Shown here: piece by piece, positions 25,105 to 34,961 of the stretch
Layout of the letters: every line of letters starts with the position of its first letter
Position numbering within the stretch: position 1 is the stretch's first letter
Assembly (NCBI RefSeq): GCF_030063445.1
Contig: NZ_JASITD010000006.1
Span: 1 to 64,000, forward strand
Source: Hymenobacter sp. H14-R3
GTDB taxonomy: Bacteria; Bacteroidota; Bacteroidia; Cytophagales; Hymenobacteraceae
Direction: 5' to 3'
Length of the DNA: 64,000 nt
Notes under the pieces: generated by a model
Told to the model about the DNA's origin: nothing
Database searches by the model: none
What the model saw: the letters and a program-made list of their open reading frames with translations, nothing else
Translations under genes and position numbers: made by a program

Positions 25105-26244
25105 ATGAAATTTGCCACCAAAGCCATCCACGCCGGCGTGCACCCGGACCCCACCACGGGGGCCATCATGACGCCCATTTACCAGACCTCGACCTACGCC
25201 CAGCGCTCGCCCGGCGACAACAAAGGCTACGAGTACTCGCGCACCCACAACCCCACCCGCACCCAGCTGCAAGACGCCCTGGCCGCCCTCGACAACGGCC
25301 AGCACGGCCTGGCATTTGCCTCGGGCATGGCGGCCATCGACTGCGTGATGCACTTGCTGAAGCCCGGCGACGAGGTGATTTCGACCGACGACCTCTACGG
25401 CGGCAGCTACCGCATCATGACCAAGGTGTACGAGCCGCTGGGCATCAAATTTCACTTTGTGCCGATGGGGGACATGGAGGCCGTGCGCGCCAAAGTGACC
25501 CCCAAAACCAAGCTCATCTGGGTCGAAACGCCCACCAACCCGCTGCTCAACATCATCGACATTGCGGCCGCCTCGGTGGTGGCCAAGGAGGCGGGCGCGC
25601 TGCTGGCGGTAGACAACACGTTTTCAACGCCTTACCTGCAAACGCCGCTCGACCTGGGCGCCGATATTTCGGTGTATTCGCTCACCAAGTACATGGCCGG
25701 CCACTCCGATACGGTGATGGGCGCGCTGGTTTTCAACGATGCCACGCTGCTGGAGCGGCTCAGCTTTTACCAGAATGCCTGCGGCGGCACGCCCGGTCCG
25801 CAAGACTGCTTTTTGGTGCTGCGCGGCCTCAAAACCCTGCACCTGCGCATGCAGCGCCACTGCGAAAACGGCCGCGCCGTGGCCGAGTACCTGCGCCAGC
25901 ACCCCAAGGTGGAGAAAGTGTATTGGCCCGGCTTCGAGAGCCACCCCAACCACGCCGTGGCCGCCAAGCAAATGCGCGACTTCGGGGGCATGATTTCGTT
26001 CGTGCTCAAGGGCGATAAGCAGGAGGACGCCATTGCGGTGCTCGAAAAATTCGAGCTCTTCACCCTGGCCGAAAGCCTGGGCGGCGTGGAAAGCCTGAGC
26101 GGCCACCCCGCCACCATGACGCACGCCAGCATTCCGGCCGAGCAGCGCCGCAAGTCGGGCCTTTCGGACTCGCTCATTCGCCTGAGCGTGGGCATCGAGG
26201 ATGCCGAGGATTTGATTGACGACCTGGCCCAAGCCATTGGGTAG
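25105..26244 (+). CDS. metB: Cystathionine gamma-synthase / trans-sulfuration PLP enzyme
   Basis: Encodes 379 aa of the Cys/Met metabolism PLP-dependent family. Family motifs include TPIYQTSTYAQ, YSRTHNPTRTQL, FASGMAAIDCV, the DNTFSTPYLQTPLDLGAD segment and the PLP lysine in YSLTKYMAGHSD (Lys195). SLGGVESLSGHPATMTHAS closes the active site. It makes or breaks cystathionine. Synthase (metB) and lyase (cystathionine gamma-lyase) are hard to tell apart by sequence, so the symbol is provisional. The ATG at 25105 follows directly after an intergenic repeat whose in-frame translation extends the frame upstream but has no family counterpart. Confidence 0.9.
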   Translation: MKFATKAIHAGVHPDPTTGAIMTPIYQTSTYAQRSPGDNKGYEYSRTHNPTRTQLQDALAALDNGQHGLAFASGMAAIDCVMHLLKPGDEVISTDDLYGGSYRIMTKVYEPLGIKFHFVPMGDMEAVRAKVTPKTKLIWVETPTNPLLNIIDIAAASVVAKEAGALLAVDNTFSTPYLQTPLDLGADISVYSLTKYMAGHSDTVMGALVFNDATLLERLSFYQNACGGTPGPQDCFLVLRGLKTLHLRMQRHCENGRAVAEYLRQHPKVEKVYWPGFESHPNHAVAAKQMRDFGGMISFVLKGDKQEDAIAVLEKFELFTLAESLGGVESLSGHPATMTHASIPAEQRRKSGLSDSLIRLSVGIEDAEDLIDDLAQAIG

Positions 26245-26264
26245 TAAGCAGTAGGCTACAGTTG

Positions 26265-26304
26265 AAAGCGCTGGGTTGGCCGTTAGGCTGGCCCGGCGCT
26301 TTTG
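26265..26304 (+). terminator. Terminator of the trans-sulfuration gene
   Basis: AAAGCGCTGGG and CCCGGCGCTTTT form an imperfect long stem with a trailing T-run. Confidence 0.8.
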
Positions 26305-26368
26305 CGTAAGCACTAAATAAATTATTATTGCCTTTGCTGCTGGTAGCCAGCTCAGTAGCACTGTGGCG

Positions 26369-26542
26369 ATGGTAGAAGTTTTGCCCGAAGGCAACTACTC
26401 GGAAGAGATGTTGCGCGACAAGAAGTTGGCCAGCACCCTGTACCAGGCCCGGGAGGTGCACGCCACGGAAATGGCCCCGCCTAGCCTGCGCAAAATAAAG
26501 GTGCAAGTGACTTACGATGTGGTGTTTGAGATAAAGCCCTGA
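26369..26542 (+). CDS. Small hypothetical protein (57 aa)
   Basis: The frame from ATG 26369 reads MVEVLPEGNYSEEMLRDKKL and ends VTYDVVFEIKP. Its composition is mixed and charged, with no repeats, which looks coding. A weak -7-like TGCCTTTG box is at 26329-26336. It ends 46 bases before the GDSL hydrolase start and could be co-transcribed with it. No family is recognised, and it could also be the tail of a lost larger gene. Confidence 0.42.
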   Translation: MVEVLPEGNYSEEMLRDKKLASTLYQAREVHATEMAPPSLRKIKVQVTYDVVFEIKP

Positions 26543-26588
26543 CCTGCTCGGCAAGCTGGCCTGGCGGCGGCGGGCGTAGGTGCGCACC

Positions 26589-27329
26589 ATGCGTTTCAAT
26601 CATTTTTTGCTAAGCTGCCTCGTCGTGCTGGCTACTTTTGCCAGCTGGTTCTTCGCTAGCTCCGCCGCTGGTGGCCCGCGCCCGGGCGCACCGGCCCCGT
26701 CTGTTATGATGCCTACGCCTTCCATTGCCTACCTCGCCCTGGGCGACTCCTACACCATTGGCGAGGGGGCCGGCTACGCCGACCGCTGGCCAGTACAGCT
26801 GGCCGCTCTGGCCCGTGCCTACGGCCTGCAACTGGCTGACCCCGAAGTAATTGCCAAGACCGGCTGGACCACCGCCGAGCTGCAGGAAGCTATTGCCGCC
26901 AGCGGCAACCACCGCCACGACTACGGCCTGGTTTCGCTGCTCGTGGGCGTCAACAACCAGTACCGCGGCCAAAGCCAGGCGCTGTATCGCGCCGAGTTTC
27001 GGCAGCTGCTGGCCACGGCCCAGGCCTACGCGGGCGGCCAGGCGGGCCGGGTAGTCGTGCTCAGCATCCCCGACTGGGGCCAGACGCCCTTCGCCGCCAC
27101 CCAGGACCGCCCGCCCGCGCTGCTGGGCCACGAAATCGACCAGTTTAACGCCGTGGCCCAGGCCGAGTGCCAGGCCGCCGGCGTGGCCTTCGTGGACATC
27201 ACCGACCTCACCCGTGCCGCCGCGGGCGATGCCCACCAGTTTACCACCGATGGCCTGCACTACACGAGCCCGCACATGCGGCAGTGGGCGGCGCGGGCGC
27301 TGCCCGTGGTGCAGGGGTTGCTGCAATAA
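26589..27329 (+). CDS. SGNH/GDSL-family hydrolase
   Basis: Encodes about 246 aa. An N-terminal signal or anchor (FLLSCLVVLATFASWFF) is followed by block I GDSYTIG (nucleophile Ser54), the block III-like LVGVNNQYRG (Gly and Asn of the oxyanion hole) and block V TDGLHYT (catalytic Asp and His, about 226-230). It is an exported esterase or lipase-type enzyme, with acyl-ester or acetyl-xylan type substrates typical of the family. The ATG at 26589 was preferred over a GTG nine bases upstream. The MBL-fold hydrolase gene follows after 42 bases on the same strand. Confidence 0.9.
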   Translation: MRFNHFLLSCLVVLATFASWFFASSAAGGPRPGAPAPSVMMPTPSIAYLALGDSYTIGEGAGYADRWPVQLAALARAYGLQLADPEVIAKTGWTTAELQEAIAASGNHRHDYGLVSLLVGVNNQYRGQSQALYRAEFRQLLATAQAYAGGQAGRVVVLSIPDWGQTPFAATQDRPPALLGHEIDQFNAVAQAECQAAGVAFVDITDLTRAAAGDAHQFTTDGLHYTSPHMRQWAARALPVVQGLLQ

Positions 27330-27371
27330 AAAGCGTGGGGCTGCGTCTGCGGGGCTTTCCAGCTACTTGCT

Positions 27372-28361
27372 ATGTCACTTCAGCCCCGCCGCGTCGGCAA
27401 CAAATACTACAACGTGCTGCCTACCAGCATAAGCCCGCCCTCGGGCTACGGGGCGCTGCTGCGGCGCTACCTTTTTGAGAAGGCTGAGCGCGAGCCCGCG
27501 CAGCCGCTGGGCCCGTTTCGGGCCGATGCGGCCGCGCTGGCGGCTGCCGTGCCGGCCACTGCCCTGCGCGCTACCTGGCTGGGCCACAGCACGGTACTGC
27601 TGGAACTGGATGGCCGCCGCTTCCTCACCGACCCGGTGTGGGCGGCGCGGGCCTCGCCCACGCAGCTGGTAGGGCCGAAGCGGTTTTTCGCGCCCCCGCT
27701 CGCCCTGGCCGATTTGCCGCCCCTCGACGGCGTTATCCTCTCGCACGACCACTACGACCACCTCGATGCGGCCACCATTCGGGTGCTGGCCCGGCGGGGC
27801 GAGCGGTTCTTTTGCCCGCTGGGCGTGGGCGCGCACCTGCGCCGCTGGGGCGTGGCGGCCCACCAGATTACGGAAGCCACGTGGGGTGATAAAATAGCAT
27901 TAGCGCCTGATTTTGAATTAATTGCTACGCCCGCTCGCCATTATACCGGCCGGGGCCTGCTGGGCCGCGACCGCACGCTGTGGGCGTCGTGGGTACTGCG
28001 GGGGCCGCAGCACCGGGTGTTTTTCAGCGGCGACTCTGGGCCGTTCGACGAAGCCTTCCGGCAGATTGGGGCGGCGCACGGGCCGTTTGACCTGGTGCTA
28101 ATGGAAATTGGCGAGGCCGACCCCGAATGGGCTGACATTCACTTGGGCCCCGATAATGCGCTGGCGGCGCACCGCCTGCTGGGGGGTGGCCCGCTGCTGC
28201 CCATCCACTGGGGCACGTTTAACCTGGCGCTGCACGCCTGGCGGCAGCCAGTAGAGCGCCTGCTGGAAGCCGCCGGCCCCGAGGTGCCGCTGCTGCTGCC
28301 CGCCCCCGGCCAGCGCGTGGACGTGGCCGCTGGGGCACTCAACTCGGGGTGGTGGAGATAA
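27372..28361 (+). CDS. Metallo-beta-lactamase-fold hydrolase (UlaG/NAPE-PLD-like)
   Basis: Encodes 329 aa. The metal-binding signature SHDHYDHLD (HxHxDH) is followed by further ligands in ARHYTGRG, FSGDSGPF and PIHWGTF. The start RATWLGHSTVLLELDGRRFL is typical of the NAPE-PLD/UlaG branch, which hydrolyses phosphodiesters or lactones. The order and spacing with the GDSL hydrolase suggest one operon. There is no signal peptide, so it is probably cytoplasmic. The substrate is not deducible. Confidence 0.9.
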   Translation: MSLQPRRVGNKYYNVLPTSISPPSGYGALLRRYLFEKAEREPAQPLGPFRADAAALAAAVPATALRATWLGHSTVLLELDGRRFLTDPVWAARASPTQLVGPKRFFAPPLALADLPPLDGVILSHDHYDHLDAATIRVLARRGERFFCPLGVGAHLRRWGVAAHQITEATWGDKIALAPDFELIATPARHYTGRGLLGRDRTLWASWVLRGPQHRVFFSGDSGPFDEAFRQIGAAHGPFDLVLMEIGEADPEWADIHLGPDNALAAHRLLGGGPLLPIHWGTFNLALHAWRQPVERLLEAAGPEVPLLLPAPGQRVDVAAGALNSGWWR

Positions 28362-28741
28362 ATATTTTAGCTAATTTTTAAGCTGATTGATAGTGGGTTT
28401 AAGTGTTTGCCAGGTGAGGTAACCAACCCATTGTTCTGAACAAAATTCGGGCATCGCAGTTGGGGGTTCGTTGCGTTCGGCCACCAGTTTGGGGCTTGAG
28501 CCGGCCTTGTTTATGCGCCACCTTGTTGCCTGCTGTTTGTGTTGTTGCCGCCCGGCAGGCGGGGGTTGCTGTTGCGCCTAGGCTTTTAGGCCCGCCGCGG
28601 CGGGCCACTTTTCATCCTCTTTTTGCGGGTATTGCTCTAAAGCCAGTCGTGGGCTTTTCTGCCTCCTTATTGGCTTCGGCTAGTGGAAACTAACGTAATA
28701 ATAGTTAAGTAGTTAAGATATACTGGGTGCGATTTTATTTT
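28362..28741 (+). other. Gene-free leader upstream of the TonB receptor
   Basis: These 380 bases show no coding frame, no known riboswitch that I recognise and no good -33/-7 pair. The composition is pyrimidine-rich with stretches such as GCCCGCCGCGGCGGGC (28589-28604), a palindrome that could fold in a leader. A long 5' UTR is possible. Confidence 0.4.
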
Positions 28742-31546
28742 ATGAAGAAGACCTTATTTACGCCCTTGTTTGTGGTAGCGGCCCTGGCGGCCCACGCGCA
28801 AACCATCACCGTAACGGGCCGCGTGCTGAGCGCCAGCGGCGAGGCGCAGCCCGGCGCCACGGTGCTGCAAAACGGCACCACCAACGGCACGGCGGCCAAC
28901 GCCAACGGCGAGTTTTCGCTGGCCGTGCCCACGGGCGCCACGCTCACTATCTCGGCTATTGGCTACGCCACGCAGCAGGTGCCCCTGAATGGCCGCACGC
29001 GCCTCGACGTGCGCCTGGTGGCCTCGGCCACCGACCTCGGCGACGTGGTGGTAACCGGCTCGCGCGCCACTGAGGGCCGCTCGCGCATCCTCACCACGGC
29101 CCCCGTCGACGTGATTTCGGCCCGCGACATCAAGGCCTTTGCCCAAACCGACGTGAGCCAGGTGCTGAGCTTTCAGGCCCCCTCGTTTCAGTCGGCGCGC
29201 CAGACCATGGCCGATGGTACCGACCACATTGACCCGGCCAGCCTGCGCGGCCTGGGCCCCGACCAAGTGCTGGTGCTCGTGAACGGCAAGCGCCGCCACC
29301 AGCAGTCGCTGGTGAACATCAACGGCACGGTGGGCCGGGGCTCGGTGGGCACCGACCTGAACGTGATACCCACGGCCAGCATCAAGCGTATTGAGGTGCT
29401 GCGCGATGGCGCGGCGGCCCTCTACGGCTCCGACGCCATTGCGGGCGTCATCAACATTCAGCTCAAAGACGACTCTACTGGCGTGAGCAGCAGCGCCTTG
29501 TATGGCCAAACGGTGGAAAGCGACGGCAAAACCGAGCAGGTCGATTTCAACGTCGGCATCGGCCTCCACGAGCGCGGCTTTCTCGATTTGAGCGGGCAGC
29601 TGCTCAACCGCGGCTATACCAACCGGGGCTTCGCCGACCGCGCGCCACTCATTTACCTGGGTAACAACAGCGGCAACTTCCCCAACGGCCTCGACGAGGC
29701 CGGCCGCCGCGACCTCAAGGCCCAGGACGATGCCCTGGTAGCTAAGAATGGCTTCGACCGCAACGACTTGCGCGTGGGCCAGTCGGCGTCGCGCAACTTC
29801 GGGGGCTTCGTGAATGGGGGCTACCGGCTCGGGGCCGGCTACGAGGCCTACGTATCGGGCGGGGCCACCTACCGCACGGGCCAGGGCTCGGGCTTCAACC
29901 GCCTGCCCAACCAGGCTACGTCGAGCGACCTCACCATTTACCCCAACGGCTACCTGCCGTTCATCAACACTACCATTTACGACCAGTCGGCCATCGTGGG
30001 CCTGCGCAAAACCTACGGCGGCTTTGCCGTTGATTTGAGTAACACATTCGGCCGCAACGAGTTGCGCTACGATGTGAGCAACTCCATCAACGCCTCCATT
30101 CCGCAGCGCGTGGGTAGCCGCAACCCCACCGAGTTCTACTCCGGCCGGCTGGCGTTTGCCCAAAACACCGTGAACCTCGGGGCCACGCGCCGCTTCACGG
30201 AGGTGGGGCCGCTGGCCACGCTCAACGTGGCATTTGGCGGCGAGTTTCGCTACGATAATTTCCTCATTGGCCGGGGCGAATATTCGTCGTACGCCTACCA
30301 AGGCCGCGTTATCGGCACCACGCCGGCCAACCCGGGGGCGCAGGTGTTTCCGGGCTACCAGCCGCAGGATGAGGTGAATAAATCGCGCACCAACGTGGCG
30401 GGCTACCTCGATTTGGAAAGCGACATCACCGAAAAGCTGCTGGTGCACGCTGCCGGCCGCGCCGAGCGCTACAGCGACTTTGGCGGCAACGTGAGCGGCC
30501 AGGCCGGCGCGCGCTACAGCATTACCGAGGGCGTGGCGCTACGCGGCTCCATCGGCAACGGTTTCCGGGCGCCCTCGCTGCAACAGCGCTACTTCACCAG
30601 CACGGCCACGCAGGTGGTGAGCGGCAGCGACCCGCGTCAGGTGCTCACCGCCAACAACGATAACGCGCTGGTACGCAACGCTATCGACAACGCCACGCAG
30701 CCCGGCTTCGGGGTTGGGGCGCTGAAGCAGGAGAAATCGACCAACTACAGCCTGGGCCTCACGGCGCGCTTCCTGCGCACGTTTACCCTTACGGCCGACC
30801 TCTACCAGGTGGATATCCGCGACCGCATTGTGCTTTCATCGCAGTTCACGACCAGCAACCCCACGGTAGCCACCATCCTGCGCAACACGCCGGTGAGCGC
30901 CATCCAGTTCTTCGCCAATGCCGTGAACACCCGCACCCGGGGCATCGACATTGTGCTCAATGAGCGCCAGCGCCTGACCAACAAAAGCACCATCGGCTTC
31001 ACGGCGGCCGCCAACTTCAACCAGACCACGGTGCGCAGCTTCAACAGCTCGTCGAGCACCATTAATAACGACCCGACCCCCGGCACGGCCAGCCTGCAAA
31101 ACACGCTCTTCAACCGCCAGCAGCGCGTGCGCCTCGAAAGCGGCAACCCACGCAGCAAAATCGTGCTCTCGGCCAATTATACCTACGGCATCTTCGGCAT
31201 TGAGGCCCGCAGCGTGCGCTTTGGCGAAATACAAACGGCCGACGCCGACCCCGCCCGCGCCGCCCTCGACCAGACCTACTCGGCCAAGTGGATTAGCGAC
31301 CTCACCGTTAATGCGCAGCTAACCAAGCAGATAAACCTGGCCATCGGGGCCAGCAACATCTTCAACGTGTACCCCGACAAGGTGGCCATCAGCCCCCGCA
31401 ACGACCCCAACAACTTCTCGGCCGACCCCAACCTGAGCTACGCCTCCAACCAGGACAACTCCAACCGCGGCCGCTACCTCTACAACGCCAACCAGTTTGG
31501 CTTCAACGGAGCCTACTACTTCGCCCGCTTCAACGTAAACTTTTAG
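28742..31546 (+). CDS. TonB-dependent receptor (first tandem paralogue)
   Basis: Encodes about 934 aa. A signal peptide (residues 1-19, AAHAQ) is followed by a carboxypeptidase-like regulatory domain (ITVTGRVLSASGEAQPG...), the plug (VVVTGSRATEG, LRGLGPDQVLVLVNGKRRH, IKRIEVLRDGAAALYGSDAI) and a 22-strand barrel ending YYFARFNVNF with the aromatic C-terminus. It imports a substrate across the outer membrane using TonB energy. No SusD partner adjoins, so polysaccharide uptake is not implied, and iron-chelate or small-ligand uptake is as likely. It is paired with a close paralogue at 31932-34835. Confidence 0.95.
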   Translation: MKKTLFTPLFVVAALAAHAQTITVTGRVLSASGEAQPGATVLQNGTTNGTAANANGEFSLAVPTGATLTISAIGYATQQVPLNGRTRLDVRLVASATDLGDVVVTGSRATEGRSRILTTAPVDVISARDIKAFAQTDVSQVLSFQAPSFQSARQTMADGTDHIDPASLRGLGPDQVLVLVNGKRRHQQSLVNINGTVGRGSVGTDLNVIPTASIKRIEVLRDGAAALYGSDAIAGVINIQLKDDSTGVSSSALYGQTVESDGKTEQVDFNVGIGLHERGFLDLSGQLLNRGYTNRGFADRAPLIYLGNNSGNFPNGLDEAGRRDLKAQDDALVAKNGFDRNDLRVGQSASRNFGGFVNGGYRLGAGYEAYVSGGATYRTGQGSGFNRLPNQATSSDLTIYPNGYLPFINTTIYDQSAIVGLRKTYGGFAVDLSNTFGRNELRYDVSNSINASIPQRVGSRNPTEFYSGRLAFAQNTVNLGATRRFTEVGPLATLNVAFGGEFRYDNFLIGRGEYSSYAYQGRVIGTTPANPGAQVFPGYQPQDEVNKSRTNVAGYLDLESDITEKLLVHAAGRAERYSDFGGNVSGQAGARYSITEGVALRGSIGNGFRAPSLQQRYFTSTATQVVSGSDPRQVLTANNDNALVRNAIDNATQPGFGVGALKQEKSTNYSLGLTARFLRTFTLTADLYQVDIRDRIVLSSQFTTSNPTVATILRNTPVSAIQFFANAVNTRTRGIDIVLNERQRLTNKSTIGFTAAANFNQTTVRSFNSSSSTINNDPTPGTASLQNTLFNRQQRVRLESGNPRSKIVLSANYTYGIFGIEARSVRFGEIQTADADPARAALDQTYSAKWISDLTVNAQLTKQINLAIGASNIFNVYPDKVAISPRNDPNNFSADPNLSYASNQDNSNRGRYLYNANQFGFNGAYYFARFNVNF

Positions 31547-31568
31547 CAGGCAATAAGTTGTGATAAGT

Positions 31569-31606
31569 AAAAAGCCCGTTCTGGATTAGCAGAGCGGGCT
31601 TTTTTG
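31569..31606 (+). terminator. Terminator of first TonB receptor
   Basis: AAAAAGCCCG-TTCTG and CAGAGCGGGCTTTTTT form a strong stem with a T-run, so the second receptor probably needs its own promoter. Confidence 0.85.
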
Positions 31607-31633
31607 GGCTCGTAACTGTGCGCTGCCGACTTA

Positions 31634-31677
31634 GCTGTTACGCGGATGGCACGGGGCCGCGCCATCCGCGTAACAGC
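31634..31677. repeat. 17-bp inverted repeat between the TonB receptors
   Basis: GCTGTTACGCGGATGGC (31634-31650) pairs perfectly with 31661-31677, with a 10-base loop. The rest of the 31547-31931 gap has no gene and no recognised regulatory element. Confidence 0.75.
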
Positions 31678-31931
31678 ACCTTTTATAAGGCGTGGGTAAA
31701 AGTTAGTCTCATACTCCGAAGGGGGTATTTTTTTGGCCCTGCTCAGCAGTTTGCTGGCGTGTTTCCTGCCAAATGCCCTTTGCTTTCCTTGCATGATGCT
31801 GAATTAACTACCTGAAAAGTATAAAATGGGGTTGACGTGAAAAGAATTGCCTAAAAGCTTGTGGCTATGAAGTTGCGGTGTAATTTGCTCGTGTCAACAG
31901 GCAAGCAATTACTTTTTAATCAGCTTTTTAC

Positions 31932-34835
31932 ATGAAAAAATATTTACTTACGCCCCTGTTCGTAGTGGCCGCGCTGGCGGCCCACGCCCAGACCATCACC
32001 GTAACTGGCCGCGTGCTGAGCGCCAGCGGCGAGGCGCAGCCCGGGGCCACGGTGCTGCAAAGCGGCACCACCAACGGCACCACGGCCGATGCCGCCGGCC
32101 GGTTTTCGCTGGCGGTGCCTGGCACGGCCACGCTCACCTTTTCGGCCATTGGCTACACCACCCAGCAGGTACCAGTGAACGGCCGCAAAACCCTCGACGT
32201 GCGCCTGGTGGCCTCGGCCACCGACCTGGGCGATGTAGTAGTAACGGGCTCGCGCGCCACCGTGGGCCGCTCCAACGTGCTCACCACCGCGCCGGTCGAT
32301 GTGATTTCGGCGCGCGAAATCAAGGCTTTCGCGCAAACCGATGTGAGCCAGGTGCTTACCTACGCCGCGCCGTCGTTTCAGTCGTCGCGCCAGTCTATCT
32401 CGGATGGTACCGACTTCCTGGACCCGGCCAGCTTGCGCGGCCTGGGCCCCGACCAGGTGCTGGTGCTCGTGAACGGCAAGCGCCGCTACAGCCAATCGCT
32501 GGTGAACATCAACGGCACCATTGGGCGCGGCTCAGTGGGCACCGACCTCAACACGATTCCGACGGCCAGTATCAAGCGCATTGAGGTGCTGCGCGATGGC
32601 GCGGCGGCCCTCTACGGCTCCGACGCCATTGCGGGCGTTATCAACATTCAGCTCAAGGACGACACCACCCACACCAGCATCAGCAGCCTGTATGGCCAAA
32701 CCACCCAGAGCGACGGCAAAACCGAGCAGGTCGATTTCAGCACCGGCATCAACCTCAACAAGCGCGGCTTCCTCGATTTGAGCGGCCAGTTTTTGAACCG
32801 CAGCTACACCAACCGCTCATTTGAGGATACCGCTCCGCTCATTTACTCGGGCAACAATGGCGGCAACTACCCCACCAAAGCCAACCCGGCTTTTAACCCA
32901 GCCCTGCCGGTTTCGACCAGCAACCCGACCGGCTTGCCATCGACTGAGGCCGAGCGCCGCGACCTGAAAGCGCAGGACGATGCGCAAGTGGCCAAAAACG
33001 GCTTCGACCGCCGCGATATTCGGGTGGGCCAGTCCGACTCGCGCAACTTCGGGGCGATGTTCAACGGGGCCTACCGCGTGGGTATGGGCTACGAAGTGTA
33101 CTTCTTCGGCGGGGCCTCGTACCGCACGGGCCGCGGGCCAGGCTTCAACCGCCTACCCAACCAGCCTACCCAGAGCGACGTCAGCTTGTTCCCAAACGGC
33201 TTTTTGCCGTTCATCAACACCGTTATCAACGACCACTCGGGCACCTTGGGCGTGCGCAAGGAGCTAGGGGGCTTTGCCCTGGACCTGAGCAATACCTTTG
33301 GGCGTAACAACCTGGCTTTCACCGTTGATGGCTCCATAAACGCCTCCCTACTGCAAGGGGCGGGTATTGTAAATCCCACTAGCTTCTATGCTGGCCGCTT
33401 GGCCTTTATGCAGAATACGACCAACCTGGGCGTGTCGCGGCGCTACACTGAGGTGGGGCCGCTGGCTACGCTTAACGTGGCCGCTGGGGGCGAATTCAGG
33501 GTCGATAACTACCTTATTGGGGCGGGCGAGTACGCTTCCTACGTAACGGGCAGCCGCCTGCCTATCGTAGTCGATGGCTTCGACAAAAATGGCAAACCGG
33601 CAACTGCCTTGCCCGTGGCCGGCGCGCAGGTGTTTCCGGGCTATTTGCCTCAGAATGAGGTCAATAAATCGCGCACCAACGTGGCGGGCTACCTCGACTT
33701 GGAAAGCGACATCACCGAAAAGCTGCTCGTGCACTTGGCGGGCCGCGCCGAAAACTACAGCGACTTTGGTGGCAACGTAAGCGGCCAGGCGGGCGGGCGC
33801 TACAGCATTATCGAGGGGCTGGCGCTGCGCGGCTCCATTGGTAGCGGCTTCCGGGCGCCCTCGCTGCAACAGCGCTATTTCAATAACAACAGCACGCAGT
33901 TCGCCAGCGGCGCCCTCCAGCAGGTGCTTACCGTAAATAACGACAACCCGATAGTGCGTAATGGCTATACTGCAGGGGCCGCCGGCCAGCAGGGTTTTGG
34001 CGTAGAGCCGCTCAAGCAGGAGAAGTCGCGCAACTATGGGGTGGGCCTCACGGCTACCGTGGCCCGCCAGCTTACACTCACGGTCGATGCGTACCAAATT
34101 GACATCCGCGACCGCATCGTGCTCTCGTCGGCCTTCACGCGGGGCAACCCCATCGTAAGTGAAATTCTGGGTGCGCGCCAGGTGAGCCAGGTGCAGTTCT
34201 TCGCCAACGCTGTGAACACCACCACCAAAGGCCTCGACGTGGTAGCCAACGAGCGCATTGCGCTGGGTGCCAACAGCCGCCTGCTGCTAACCGCCGCCGC
34301 CAACTTCAACAGCACGGAGGTAACGAGCTTCAACTCCTCGTCTTCGACCATTAACAACGACAAAACGCCCGGCGTAGACAACCTGCAAAACCGTCTCTTC
34401 GACCGCTCGCAGCGCACCCGCCTGGAGCGCGGCAACCCACGCAGCAAAATCAACTTGGCCGCCGCCTACAACGTGGGCAAGTTTGGCATTGAGGCCCGCT
34501 CGGTGCGCTTTGGGGAGATTCAGACCGCCGACGCCCTACCCACCCGCGCCAACCTCGACCAGACGTTCTCGGCCAAGTGGATTACCGACCTCACTGTAAA
34601 CGTGCAGATTGTTAAGCAGTTGAATGTAGTGCTGGGTGTTAACAACCTGTTCAATGTGTACCCCGACAAAATCTACGTGGACCCGCGCAACAACGCAAAC
34701 AACTTCTCGGCTGACCCTGCCACGAGCTACAACTCCTCGCTGGACAACTCCAACCGCGGCCGCTTCCTGTACAGCGCCAACCAGTTTGGCTTCAACGGAG
34801 CCTACTACTTCGGCCGACTGAATATCACGCTGTAA
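31932..34835 (+). CDS. TonB-dependent receptor (second tandem paralogue)
   Basis: Encodes 967 aa with the same domain order as the preceding gene: signal peptide, carboxypeptidase-like domain, plug (LRGLGPDQVLVLVNGKRRY, IKRIEVLRDGAAALYGSDAI) and barrel. The N-terminal half is nearly identical to the paralogue, even at the nucleotide level. Differences cluster in barrel loops, where this copy has longer insertions (for example NPAFNPALPVSTSNPTGLP and VDGFDKNGKPATALP). Loop divergence points to different ligands or immune/phage evasion. The ATG at 31932 starts the signal peptide (MKKYLLTPLFVVAALAAHAQ). Confidence 0.95.
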   Translation: MKKYLLTPLFVVAALAAHAQTITVTGRVLSASGEAQPGATVLQSGTTNGTTADAAGRFSLAVPGTATLTFSAIGYTTQQVPVNGRKTLDVRLVASATDLGDVVVTGSRATVGRSNVLTTAPVDVISAREIKAFAQTDVSQVLTYAAPSFQSSRQSISDGTDFLDPASLRGLGPDQVLVLVNGKRRYSQSLVNINGTIGRGSVGTDLNTIPTASIKRIEVLRDGAAALYGSDAIAGVINIQLKDDTTHTSISSLYGQTTQSDGKTEQVDFSTGINLNKRGFLDLSGQFLNRSYTNRSFEDTAPLIYSGNNGGNYPTKANPAFNPALPVSTSNPTGLPSTEAERRDLKAQDDAQVAKNGFDRRDIRVGQSDSRNFGAMFNGAYRVGMGYEVYFFGGASYRTGRGPGFNRLPNQPTQSDVSLFPNGFLPFINTVINDHSGTLGVRKELGGFALDLSNTFGRNNLAFTVDGSINASLLQGAGIVNPTSFYAGRLAFMQNTTNLGVSRRYTEVGPLATLNVAAGGEFRVDNYLIGAGEYASYVTGSRLPIVVDGFDKNGKPATALPVAGAQVFPGYLPQNEVNKSRTNVAGYLDLESDITEKLLVHLAGRAENYSDFGGNVSGQAGGRYSIIEGLALRGSIGSGFRAPSLQQRYFNNNSTQFASGALQQVLTVNNDNPIVRNGYTAGAAGQQGFGVEPLKQEKSRNYGVGLTATVARQLTLTVDAYQIDIRDRIVLSSAFTRGNPIVSEILGARQVSQVQFFANAVNTTTKGLDVVANERIALGANSRLLLTAAANFNSTEVTSFNSSSSTINNDKTPGVDNLQNRLFDRSQRTRLERGNPRSKINLAAAYNVGKFGIEARSVRFGEIQTADALPTRANLDQTFSAKWITDLTVNVQIVKQLNVVLGVNNLFNVYPDKIYVDPRNNANNFSADPATSYNSSLDNSNRGRFLYSANQFGFNGAYYFGRLNITL

Positions 34836-34906
34836 GTAGTTGTCGGGTAGTATGTTATAAGTAAGGATTACGCTCGCAATAACAAACGTTTTGAGTAAGC
34901 CGCACA

Positions 34907-34944
34907 TAAAAAAGACCCGCGCTGCTAGCAGTGTGGGTCTCTTT
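34907..34944. terminator. Bidirectional terminator between TonB receptor and T9SS remnant
   Basis: AAAAAAGACCC and GGGTCTCTTTT with inner pairing serve both convergent genes. A REP half-copy (ATTACGCTCGCAATAACAAACG) precedes it at 34867-34888. Confidence 0.8.
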
Positions 34945-34961
34945 TATGCACAAAAGCGGCC

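Noticed and set aside
28362..28741. Cobalamin riboswitch upstream of the TonB receptor
   Set aside because: I could not recognise the conserved B12-box or core motifs. The region simply has a GC palindrome.
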